Source: Planctomycetaceae bacterium
GTDB taxonomy: Bacteria > Planctomycetota > Planctomycetia > Pirellulales > Thermoguttaceae
Length of the DNA: 6,304 nt
Direction: 5' to 3'
Assembly (NCBI GenBank): GCA_031254675.1
Contig: JAIRTV010000562.1
Coordinates: 1-6,304 of the forward strand
Shown here: one piece after another, positions 1 through 6,232 of the stretch
Layout of the letters: each line of letters begins with the position of its first letter
How positions within the stretch are numbered: position 1 is the stretch's first letter
The notes under the pieces: model-generated
What the model was told of the DNA's origin: nothing
What the model saw: only the letters and a program-made list of their open reading frames with translations
Databases searched by the model: none
Position numbers and translations under genes: made by a program

Positions 1-20
1 TCTATTTTACAATACTTGAA

Positions 21-101
21 GAAGTATTTCGCCTGGCGAGGTAGTTTTCTAAAAAGTCCGAACTTATTTGAGAACTACCTCGCCAGATGAAGTATTTCGC
101 C
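21..101. repeat. 55-bp palindromic insert flanked by 13-bp direct repeats (MITE-like)
   Basis: The 13-mer gaagtatttcgcc occurs identically at 21-33 and 89-101. Between the copies lie 55 bp (34-88) that begin with tggcgaggtagtt (34-46) and carry its exact reverse complement aactacctcgcca at 73-85, so the insert can fold into a 13-bp stem (14 bp if base 33 pairs with 86) with a 26-nt loop. Direct repeats tightly bracketing an inverted-repeat insert is the architecture of a short non-autonomous mobile element with a target-site duplication; this interpretation is inference. The direct-repeat unit and the stem arm are also related to each other (aagtatttcgcc versus aactacctcgcc, 9 of 12 identical), so the region could instead be a cluster of one degenerate short repeat. 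No T-tract follows the stem, so it is a poor intrinsic terminator. It lies 54 bp upstream of the first PadR start and could affect that gene's expression. Confidence 0.7.
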
Positions 102-155
102 AAAAGAGGGAAAATTTCATTTAGCTGATTTATGTTTCGATAACAAAGCATCGCT

Positions 156-575
156 ATGTCAAAGGAAACCGCAACAAACCGGCATCAACAAACCGGTAAG
201 AAAAAAAAAGCTTCACAATCACAACCTCGCGGATTGCCGGGATTTTCTTTTATGACTTCCGACTTGATTCGCGGTCACACAGAAACAATTATTTTAGCAA
301 ATCTATTGAAAGGCGATACATACGGCTATGAAATTAACAAACGGATTCAAGGTTTAACCGATAATCTTTACGAACTCAAAGAAGCAACACTTTATTCGGC
401 ATTTCGTCGGCTCGAAAAAGCAGGATTGGTCAAATCTTACTGGGGCAGCGAAGAAACCGGCGCAAGACGACGTTATTATTCCATCACCGACGAAGGTAAA
501 AGTGTTTATTGGAGCAGCAAAGTCGATTGGGAAAAAGCAAAAGAACTCATTGATGGGCTTATCCACGAATTTTGA
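156..575 (+). CDS. PadR family transcriptional regulator (short subfamily)
   Basis: Predicted winged-helix DNA-binding repressor of the PadR family, 139 aa. The core begins around residue 33 (MTSDLIRGHTETIIL) and runs through the PadR signature: GDTYGYEI (53-60), a recognition-helix region LYELKEATLYSAFRRLEKAGL (71-91) and a wing GARRRYYSITDEG (102-114). A short C-terminal helix (115-137) would serve for dimerisation. The length after the wing matches the short PadR class, not the long-C-terminal PadR/VirR class. Residues 1-32 are a Lys/Gln-rich extension not typical of the family, and an in-frame ATG at 252 would give a 107-aa protein starting exactly where family members usually start. Neither ATG has a clear Shine-Dalgarno site. 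A run of nine A (201-209) lies between the two starts. PadR proteins often repress their own or neighbouring genes; a weak dyad TGTT-N5-AACA at 133-145 is the only operator-like sequence seen. Ligand and targets are unknown. The DUF1848 gene follows after 106 bp. Confidence 0.92.
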   Translation: MSKETATNRHQQTGKKKKASQSQPRGLPGFSFMTSDLIRGHTETIILANLLKGDTYGYEINKRIQGLTDNLYELKEATLYSAFRRLEKAGLVKSYWGSEETGARRRYYSITDEGKSVYWSSKVDWEKAKELIDGLIHEF

Positions 576-681
576 TAATTGTCGCAACCGCTCTGGGAAT
601 CATTTTGAAAATCGAAATATTGGTGTGGAGAAATCTAGTACGATTATTTAAAGTGTTCTAACTTCGATTCGGAAAAATTTT

Positions 682-1650
682 ATGGCGAACGGCATAATTT
701 CCAAGACACAAATTCAGACTCCACACGGTATTTATGAGGGGGTTGCGCCGGTAATTGTTTCGGCAAGCCGCGCAACTGATATTCCGGCGTTTCACCTTGA
801 TTGGTTCTTTCAACGCTTGCATGAAGGATATTGTGTTTGGCGGAATCCGTTCAATCGGAAACGACAATATGTTGGTTTTCAGAATCTTCGGGCGATTGTT
901 TTTTGGACAAAAAATCCCGAACCGTTTTTGTTTTGGGTTGACGAATTGGAACGGCGTGAGTTGACCTACTATTTTCAGTTTACGCTGAATAATTATGAAC
1001 CGGAAAAGTTTGAACCAAACCTTCCTTCGCTTGAACAACGTATTAAAACGTTTCAAAAATTGTCACGACATCTTGGAAAAGAACGTGTTGTTTGGCGTTT
1101 TGATCCGATTCTTTTTGCGGATGGTTTGTCGGTCGCTGATCTTTTTGAACGTATTTGTTTTATTGGTAATCGTTTGGCGGGATATACGGAAAAACTTGTA
1201 TTCAGTTTTGCCGACATTGCGACGTATCCGAAGATTTGCAATCGTTTTGGACGAATTTTGTTACATCCGCGCGAACCGACTGTTTCGGAAATGTTTCAAA
1301 TTGCGGCATGGCTCGCGGAGCAAGGCGAACATTGGAAAATGAAACTCGCAACATGTTGCGAAAATATTGATCTTACACATTACGGTATTACACCGAACCG
1401 TTGTATTGATCCCGAACTGTTGCGACAGTTGGCTCCCAATGATTCGCTATTAAGGACTTTGTTAGCGCAAACAACCAAAGATAAAGGTCAACGGAAAGAT
1501 TGCGGATGTATTGTTTCGAAAGATATTGGTCAATACGATACTTGTCCGCATCATTGTGTTTATTGTTATGCCAATTCGTCCTATCTGACTGTTGAACGAA
1601 ATAAAAATCGTTTTGGAAAATATTCGGAAACGATACTGGATGAATCGTAA
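682..1650 (+). CDS. DUF1848 family protein, radical-SAM-like, C-terminal CX3CX2C
   Basis: Uncharacterised DUF1848 family protein, 322 aa, no signal peptide, presumably cytoplasmic. Family landmarks in order are VIVSASRATDIPAF (24-37), GYCVWRNPFN (49-58), the strand IVFWTKNP (72-79), YYFQFTLNNYEP (96-107), an RVVWRFDPILF segment (135-145), EKLVFSFADI (170-179), KLATCCENIDL (221-231) and NRCIDPEL (239-246). The C-terminal cluster DCGCIVSKDIGQYDTC (273-288) continues into C288-X3-C292-X2-C295. DUF1848 is known to carry a C-terminal cysteine cluster resembling the [4Fe-4S] site that radical SAM enzymes carry near the N-terminus; binding of a cluster and SAM here is inference and no substrate is known. 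The ATG at 682 is kept because the ~23-residue leader before the VIVSAS motif resembles homologues as I recall them, and GGAAAA at 671-676 may be a weak ribosome-binding site. It is separated from the genes on both sides by more than 100 bp, so it is probably transcribed on its own. Family assignment is firm, activity is not. Confidence 0.92.
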   Translation: MANGIISKTQIQTPHGIYEGVAPVIVSASRATDIPAFHLDWFFQRLHEGYCVWRNPFNRKRQYVGFQNLRAIVFWTKNPEPFLFWVDELERRELTYYFQFTLNNYEPEKFEPNLPSLEQRIKTFQKLSRHLGKERVVWRFDPILFADGLSVADLFERICFIGNRLAGYTEKLVFSFADIATYPKICNRFGRILLHPREPTVSEMFQIAAWLAEQGEHWKMKLATCCENIDLTHYGITPNRCIDPELLRQLAPNDSLLRTLLAQTTKDKGQRKDCGCIVSKDIGQYDTCPHHCVYCYANSSYLTVERNKNRFGKYSETILDES

Positions 1651-1816
1651 AATGTTTGTAACGATTGATTTCCTATTTCCGTGCCGGTTCCTCTTGTAAT
1701 TATTCGGCGTTAAGAGTAAGATATTGAAATTGATTTTCGTTTCCGATTTTTAACACGTTTGAGATTTTTAGATTTTAATGAAACAATTTTAAAACTTTGG
1801 ACTTTTGAGAATAACT

Positions 1817-2530
1817 ATGCGATCAGATCATCGTGAAAATGACGAATTGCGGGCAATTACGATTAGACGACAGTTTATTGAAACAACGTCGGGATCGGTA
1901 TTGATTTCGGCGGGAAAGACATTGGTTCTTTGTTCGGCGAGTATTGCGGAGGAGTTACCGAAATGGATGCCGAAAGATTCGCCGCGTGGTTGGATAACGG
2001 CGGAATACCGGATGTTGCCGGGCAGCACCAACCCGCGGACTCCGCGCAACGATAAACCAGATGGACGCGCTTCCGAAATTCAACGTCTTATCGGACGATC
2101 ATTGCGTTCTGTTGTTGATCTCGAAAAACTGGGGCAACGAACCATTTATCTTGATTGCGACGTACTTCAAGCCGACGGCGGAACACGAACATTGAGTATT
2201 ACTGGAGCATTTATTGCGATGTGTGATGCGATTGATTCATTGGGATTCGCAGAATCACCGATTAAGGATTCGGTTGCTGCGGTGAGTGTAGGGATTGTTG
2301 GCGGAATGCCGATGCTTGATTTATCGTACAGCGAAGATTCCAAAGCCGAAGTTGATATGAATATTGTAATGACCGGAGCAGGGCGGTTTGTTGAAATTCA
2401 GGGAACTGGCGAAGAATACGCTTTTTCCGAAGAGGAACTCAATCAACTGCTTACTCTTGGAAAAAGAGGAATTTGCAAATTGTTAGAAGAGGGAAGGGGA
2501 GTAGGAATTAGCATGAATCAGACACGATAA
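1817..2530 (+). CDS. rph: Ribonuclease PH
   Basis: Phosphorolytic 3'-to-5' exoribonuclease that trims the 3' ends of pre-tRNAs using inorganic phosphate, releasing nucleoside diphosphates; the family forms a hexameric ring in the cytoplasm. From the ATG at 1817 it is 237 aa, essentially the usual family length (about 238-240). Visible motifs are the N-terminal MRSDHRENDELRAITI, GWITAEYRMLP (58-68), the GRASEIQRLIGRSLR segment (83-97), which holds R84 in the family's phosphate/RNA-binding position, CDVLQADGGTRTLSITGA (114-131) with the phosphate-binding T123-R124 pair, and LDLSYSEDSKAEVDMNIVMTG (167-187) with the paired aspartates D174 and D180 six residues apart as in the family. FVEIQGTGEE (191-200) and a C-terminal helix complete the fold. 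A TTG at 1805 would add four residues (MRIT), but the ATG gives the canonical MR-D-R start. No rdgB (ITPase) follows, although that is a common neighbour elsewhere. All key residues are intact. Confidence 0.96.
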   Translation: MRSDHRENDELRAITIRRQFIETTSGSVLISAGKTLVLCSASIAEELPKWMPKDSPRGWITAEYRMLPGSTNPRTPRNDKPDGRASEIQRLIGRSLRSVVDLEKLGQRTIYLDCDVLQADGGTRTLSITGAFIAMCDAIDSLGFAESPIKDSVAAVSVGIVGGMPMLDLSYSEDSKAEVDMNIVMTGAGRFVEIQGTGEEYAFSEEELNQLLTLGKRGICKLLEEGRGVGISMNQTR

Positions 2531-2559
2531 TTTGCGGATTATTTAATTGTAATATTAAA

Positions 2560-2573
2560 ACAATAGACAGTTA
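2560..2573 (+). promoter_or_regulatory. 14-bp motif shared by the two exported-protein genes (copy 1)
   Basis: The sequence ACAATAGACAGTTA lies 33 nt upstream of the DUF4832 start codon. An identical 14-mer occurs in the same orientation relative to transcription upstream of the convergent C25 peptidase gene. It contains TAGACA, one base from a -35 TTGACA, but neither copy has a good -10 hexamer 16-18 bp downstream, so its role (activator site, promoter part or transcript leader) is not resolved. The functional reading is inference. Confidence 0.35.
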
Positions 2574-2587
2574 TCTTTTTTAACCTG

Positions 2588-2594
2588 AAAGGAA
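2588..2594 (+). promoter_or_regulatory. Shine-Dalgarno site of the DUF4832 gene
   Basis: AAAGGAA lies 12 nt before the ATG at 2607. It is the only clear Shine-Dalgarno-like element before any gene in this window, although the spacing is slightly long. It supports the ATG at 2607 as the real start, in agreement with the hydrophobic N-terminal segment it produces. Confidence 0.5.
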
Positions 2595-2606
2595 TTTTAG
2601 AAACAA

Positions 2607-4055
2607 ATGCGATTGATTATTCTTTTTTTTGTATTATTTGTTTTGTTTTTCAATACGAAACAGAAATTTCTTGCGGAGGAAATCGTTGTTCGCCCATCGG
2701 ACAATGGTGAAGTTCTTCTCAATCCAGGTATGGGCTGGACAATGCATTTTTATTCGAATACAACAACCAATTACGGTTCGAAATTGGAACCGTCGGATTC
2801 TCTTGATTGGTTTCCTGGTTGTTCGACTATTTATTTGCGATTGCCATGGTCTTACATTGAGCCGGAGGAGGGCAAATTCAACTGGGCTATTGTTGATACG
2901 CCGGCACAACGTTGGATTGCCAAAGGTAAAAAAATTTCGTTCCGTTTTACTTGTTGTGAAAGTTGGCTTCGTTGGGCAACACCGGAATGGGTTCAGCGAG
3001 CTGGCGCGAAGGGAATCAACTACGATTTTCCTCAAGGAAAAAAAGAAAACGGACAATGTTGGGCGCCGATTTATGATGATCCGATTTTTCTGGAAAAACT
3101 TGATCATTTTTTAGCGGTAGCCGGAAAACGATACAATAATAATCCCGATGTTGAATTTATTGATGTGGGAACGTTTGGTATGTGGGGCGAAGGACATACA
3201 GGTGGTGATCATCGGCTTTCTCAAGAGGAAACGGACAAAATGTCGAAAATCCATATTGACTTGCATAAAAAACATTTTCCTGATACGTTACTTTGTATTA
3301 GTGACGATATTTCGGGTGCTGGAAATCGTGTGGGACCTTGGGTAGGCATGGAATATGCTCTTTCGCAAGGTGTTACGATGCGTGACGATAGTATTTTAGT
3401 ACAGCCACCGCCAAACAGTTGGTATCACGACAATATGGCAGCATTGTTTTGGCGGACATTGCCGGTTATTTTGGAACACGAACATTTTGGCAGTTCGGTT
3501 AATAAAAAAGCTTGGCATGGTGATTTGCTTTTGAAATCGGTTGAAGACTACCACGCTAGTTTTATGTCAATTCATTGGTTGCCTGATATTTTACTCAAAG
3601 AAAACAAAGATATTATTGAGCGAATCAATCAGCGTCTTGGTTATCGGTTACAACTTCGTGAATTGCGGTATCCTCAACGAGTCAATATTACTATTCCGTT
3701 TTCCGTCAATTGGATTTGGGCAAATACGGGAGTTGCTCCGTGTTATGGCGGTGGTTTTCCGGCGTTGACAATCAAAGATGAGAAAGACGGAATTATTTCC
3801 GTACTGGTTGAAGATTCATTCAATGTTAACTCACTTCCTGTTGCGCCGGTAAACGAAGTGAAAGAGCAAATGATTAAAAGTGAATTTTGTATTGGTTTGA
3901 TCGCACCGGTAACAAAACCTGGAATTTATAATCTTTATGTTTCTATTGGTCGCCGCGATGGAACTCCACAAATCACATTACCTCTTTCCGGTTCTGATGG
4001 ACAGAAACGTTATAAAATTGGGCAAATCGAATTAACACCAAAACCGAAACCCTAA
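2607..4055 (+). CDS. Exported DUF4832-type protein, glycosidase-like TIM barrel plus beta-sandwich
   Basis: Predicted exported protein of 482 aa. Residues 1-15 are strongly hydrophobic after MR (MRLIILFFVLFVLFF), followed by NTKQKFLAEE; this is a signal peptide or an uncleaved membrane anchor, as the only plausible site (after A23) is poor. Residues ~25-330 match the barrel seen in DUF4874/DUF4832 proteins: NPGMGWTMHFY (39-49), STIYLRLPWSYIEPEEGKFNW (73-93), the RFTCCESW strand (113-120), PEWVQRAG (126-133) and FIDVGTFGMWGEGH (184-197). E195 sits where related retaining glycoside hydrolases carry the acid/base, and E290/E292 in LPVILEHEHFG are candidates for the nucleophile; these roles are inference. 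SIHWLPDILLKEN (321-333) and GYRLQLRELRYPQRVN (345-360) lead into a C-terminal Ig-like beta-sandwich (~355-478). The substrate is unknown, presumably a polysaccharide or glycan. It is convergent with the C25 peptidase gene (32-bp gap). A run of eight T (2623-2630) lies inside the signal-peptide codons. Confidence 0.83.
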   Translation: MRLIILFFVLFVLFFNTKQKFLAEEIVVRPSDNGEVLLNPGMGWTMHFYSNTTTNYGSKLEPSDSLDWFPGCSTIYLRLPWSYIEPEEGKFNWAIVDTPAQRWIAKGKKISFRFTCCESWLRWATPEWVQRAGAKGINYDFPQGKKENGQCWAPIYDDPIFLEKLDHFLAVAGKRYNNNPDVEFIDVGTFGMWGEGHTGGDHRLSQEETDKMSKIHIDLHKKHFPDTLLCISDDISGAGNRVGPWVGMEYALSQGVTMRDDSILVQPPPNSWYHDNMAALFWRTLPVILEHEHFGSSVNKKAWHGDLLLKSVEDYHASFMSIHWLPDILLKENKDIIERINQRLGYRLQLRELRYPQRVNITIPFSVNWIWANTGVAPCYGGGFPALTIKDEKDGIISVLVEDSFNVNSLPVAPVNEVKEQMIKSEFCIGLIAPVTKPGIYNLYVSIGRRDGTPQITLPLSGSDGQKRYKIGQIELTPKPKP

Positions 4056-4087
4056 AAATAAAAATCGAAATGTGTTTGCTGTTGCGT

Positions 4088-5785
4088 TTATTTGCGTGTT
4101 TTTAAAACGGAAACAGTTGTACAACCGATTGCCGATTCTTGTTTCGAAACAAAAAGAGCCCGAATATTGTATTCGCCGTGTATTGTCGAAGGAATTGGTA
4201 AATCAAGCGAAAACGAACCATTTGTGCATTCCGTATCATATTGTAACACCGTTTGGTGATTTGCTTGAAAATATTCTTCGTTATTTGAGCAACGTGTTTT
4301 CGCATCAATTCGGAATTCGTCACGTAGCAGAGAAATCATCGGCAAACGGTGAAACGACGGAACTAATTCAATATTTACTGTACCATTTTGCTCTGAAAGA
4401 GAATGATCCAAAAAGCCTTCTAAATGTAATTGTTCACCGGCGTTGGTTTTCGCAAAACAATTCAACCGGATTTTTTTCGGAATGGGTAACCGAAGTAACG
4501 GGTCGCCAAAAAGATGAAACATCGCAATATGATCTGCGATTTGATCATTGAGTTGTTTTGGAAAGGGATCGAATGTTTTAGCCATTGTTTCCAGAGTTTG
4601 CCGAATTGACTGATATTGTCGGGTATTTTTTGAACTGATTTGTTTTGATTTTTGAGAGACGGATTCTGTTGCGATTTTGTTTGGTGGTAACAATGCCTGT
4701 TGTTTGGCGTGCAAGATTAGTGAACCTAAAGTCAAATGTTTGTTTGGTCGTGGTTTGTTTATTGAATCATTGTTTAGCAGATTATCGTGTTGTTCGGTTA
4801 TTTCGTTTTGTGTTTCGATATATTTTTGCAAAAGTTCAATTCCCAAAACGCTCATTCCGTAGGGCATGGTTGTTCGTGATGCTGCCAGAACAGCAACAGG
4901 TCCTTTGGGTTGGTGCAACAATTTTTCTGCCAACGAACAAGTTTTAATATCTAAAATTCCTCCGTAACAACAAAATAAAAAAGCAATCGGATATGAATTT
5001 TGGCAATGAAGTTCTGGAAAATCATTAACGCTAAGAGTTGTCAAAGAGCCAAGCGGAGTTGCAAACGGGTCAAGCATTTGCGGATGTCCGTGCCCAAAAT
5101 ACGTCCAGAAAAGGGGATTCCGGTTTATTGTTTCGATCAGTTCGTTTTGATAATCAGCGGGAGCAGGGCAGAATGGACTTTTCCAATTGGCGTGTAACAA
5201 CAAAATTTCATACGATTCAGGAATTGTTTTCGTCAAAAGATAACGAGTTGTTGATTCGATCACATTGTCGAGTAACGGCGAAAAGTGACCAATTCCGGCA
5301 ACGATTTGAAATTGCCGACACCAGATTCCGGTTGGAATTTCTGTTTCGTAACGGATTGTTTTTTGGATTTGCGCATTGAGTTCGGTGGTATTGTTGGCGG
5401 CAAACCGACCAATTGTTACGTCAGGTAATCCATCGTTATCCAGATCAGCATACCAATCGTCAGAAGCAAGCGATAATTCTTGACCGAAATGTTGAATAAT
5501 TCGACATGGAATTTGTGGTGACGGAATGACTTCTTTGCCAACCAAGAGAATTGATGAAACGGAAATTTGTTCTGCAAGAATCTGAATCCGGTTCTTTATA
5601 TTTTGTACGGTAAATGGTTCCGAAAGAAGATGTATCGTATAACCTTGAGAACTTCGATATTTGATCCAAGGTTCCAATGACCGATAAAACATTTGAGGAC
5701 AAACGACCACAACATGTTCCGACGCATAAACAAAACTTGTTGCAACAATACAGAACAATAGGATAACGGTAAAAATTTGTTTCAT
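4088..5785 (-). CDS. Secreted gingipain-like cysteine peptidase, family C25
   Basis: Predicted exported C25-family cysteine peptidase, 565 aa. The ATG at 5785 is chosen because it gives a textbook signal peptide, MKQIFTVILLFCIVATSFVYA, with likely cleavage after A21; the frame extends 32 codons further upstream (to 5881) but that addition would bury the signal. The catalytic domain begins at once (HVVVVCPQMFYRSLEPWI, 24-41), with no room for a gingipain-type propeptide. Landmarks are SILLVGKEVIP (78-88), the acidic DDWYADLDNDGLPDVTIGRFA segment (109-129), which may bind Ca2+, YFGHGHP (229-235) with catalytic H232, and FLFCCYGG (269-276), where C273 aligns with the catalytic Cys of the Kgp NCC motif. 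GPVAVLAASRTTMPYG (295-310) follows. After a polar linker (~325-410) comes MFHLFGDPLLRLPIP (422-436), the usual end of the C25 module, then a beta-rich tail (~440-565). No type IX sorting domain or PEP-CTERM anchor is visible. Substrate specificity cannot be read from sequence. No Shine-Dalgarno site was seen. Confidence 0.87.
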   Translation of the reverse strand: MKQIFTVILLFCIVATSFVYASEHVVVVCPQMFYRSLEPWIKYRSSQGYTIHLLSEPFTVQNIKNRIQILAEQISVSSILLVGKEVIPSPQIPCRIIQHFGQELSLASDDWYADLDNDGLPDVTIGRFAANNTTELNAQIQKTIRYETEIPTGIWCRQFQIVAGIGHFSPLLDNVIESTTRYLLTKTIPESYEILLLHANWKSPFCPAPADYQNELIETINRNPLFWTYFGHGHPQMLDPFATPLGSLTTLSVNDFPELHCQNSYPIAFLFCCYGGILDIKTCSLAEKLLHQPKGPVAVLAASRTTMPYGMSVLGIELLQKYIETQNEITEQHDNLLNNDSINKPRPNKHLTLGSLILHAKQQALLPPNKIATESVSQKSKQISSKNTRQYQSIRQTLETMAKTFDPFPKQLNDQIADHIAMFHLFGDPLLRLPIPKKIRLNCFAKTNAGEQLHLEGFLDHSLSEQNGTVNIELVPSFHRLPMISLLRDEFRIDAKTRCSNNEEYFQANHQTVLQYDTECTNGSFSLDLPIPSTIHGEYNIRALFVSKQESAIGCTTVSVLKTRK

Positions 5786-5854
5786 TTTGATTGTATGTTT
5801 GCAAAAAATGTTTATTTTCGTTTCAACAAACTTTATTTTTGAAAAATTATTTTG

Positions 5855-5868
5855 TAACTGTCTATTGT
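5855..5868 (-). promoter_or_regulatory. 14-bp motif shared by the two exported-protein genes (copy 2)
   Basis: On the minus strand this reads ACAATAGACAGTTA, identical to 2560-2573, and lies 69 nt upstream of the chosen C25 start codon. It is preceded, in the direction of transcription, by the perfect 10-bp palindrome GTTGATCAAC (5873-5882), a possible operator half-pair. The longer leader (69 nt against 33) means that if the motif fixes a transcription start, the two mRNAs have different 5' UTR lengths. The role is inference. Confidence 0.35.
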
Positions 5869-6232
5869 ATTTGTTGATCAACTAAACAGTTCTATAGTTT
5901 TGTTCCTAATTTTCGAGGAATATATTTTTGGTAGAATCGGTTGTATTATAAATTCATTACGGGAATCATATCATCTGTTGAGGAATTATGGAATAGTCTT
6001 CTACCAAGATTGCAATATAATTTTATTTGGAATATCCAAAAGATGAAGAATCAAAAGATAAACAATGTTGTGTCATGTTCGATGGACAATTGTTTACGGA
6101 CTGTAATTGTAAAACAGACTCAACTGTTGGACAACTTTTCAGTGAAAGGTCGTTTTGTTTTGCCTAAATGAACACACTTACTTGTAAACATTAAAAAAAA
6201 ATAAAAATTTTCTGAAAAAAAGACGATTCCTA

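Noticed and set aside
33..86. Intrinsic terminator reading of the 5' hairpin
   Set aside because: The stem is GC-rich, but the loop is 26 nt and no T-tract follows on either strand.
21..101. CRISPR-like array from the related 12-13-mers
   Set aside because: The units are too short, unequally spaced and in mixed orientation, and no cas gene is present.
658..1056. 132-codon minus-strand frame over the DUF1848 start
   Set aside because: It is antisense to conserved DUF1848 motifs, with a basic low-information product and no start signal.
1805..1816. TTG start for RNase PH
   Set aside because: It adds only MRIT before the canonical MR-D-R start of the family; the ATG at 1817 gives the standard length and N-terminus.
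2634..3107. 157-codon minus-strand frame and the 161-codon +1 frame (2629-3114) over the DUF4832 gene
   Set aside because: Both overlap the conserved N-terminal barrel of the DUF4832 protein. Their Arg/Phe/Ile-rich products look like out-of-frame translations.
4072..4551. 159-codon open frame on the + strand opposite the C25 gene
   Set aside because: It lies fully antisense to the C-terminal part of a well-supported C25 peptidase and shows no recognisable motif or ribosome-binding site.
5720..5785. Lipoprotein signal in the C25 protein (LLFC in the hydrophobic segment)
   Set aside because: The residue before Cys is Phe, which is not accepted in a lipobox, and the Cys lies within the hydrophobic core. 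A standard cleavage site VYA follows.
5786..5881. Upstream ATG (5881) for the C25 gene
   Set aside because: It would put 32 polar residues before an excellent signal peptide and overlap the shared 14-bp motif; the ATG at 5785 is better.
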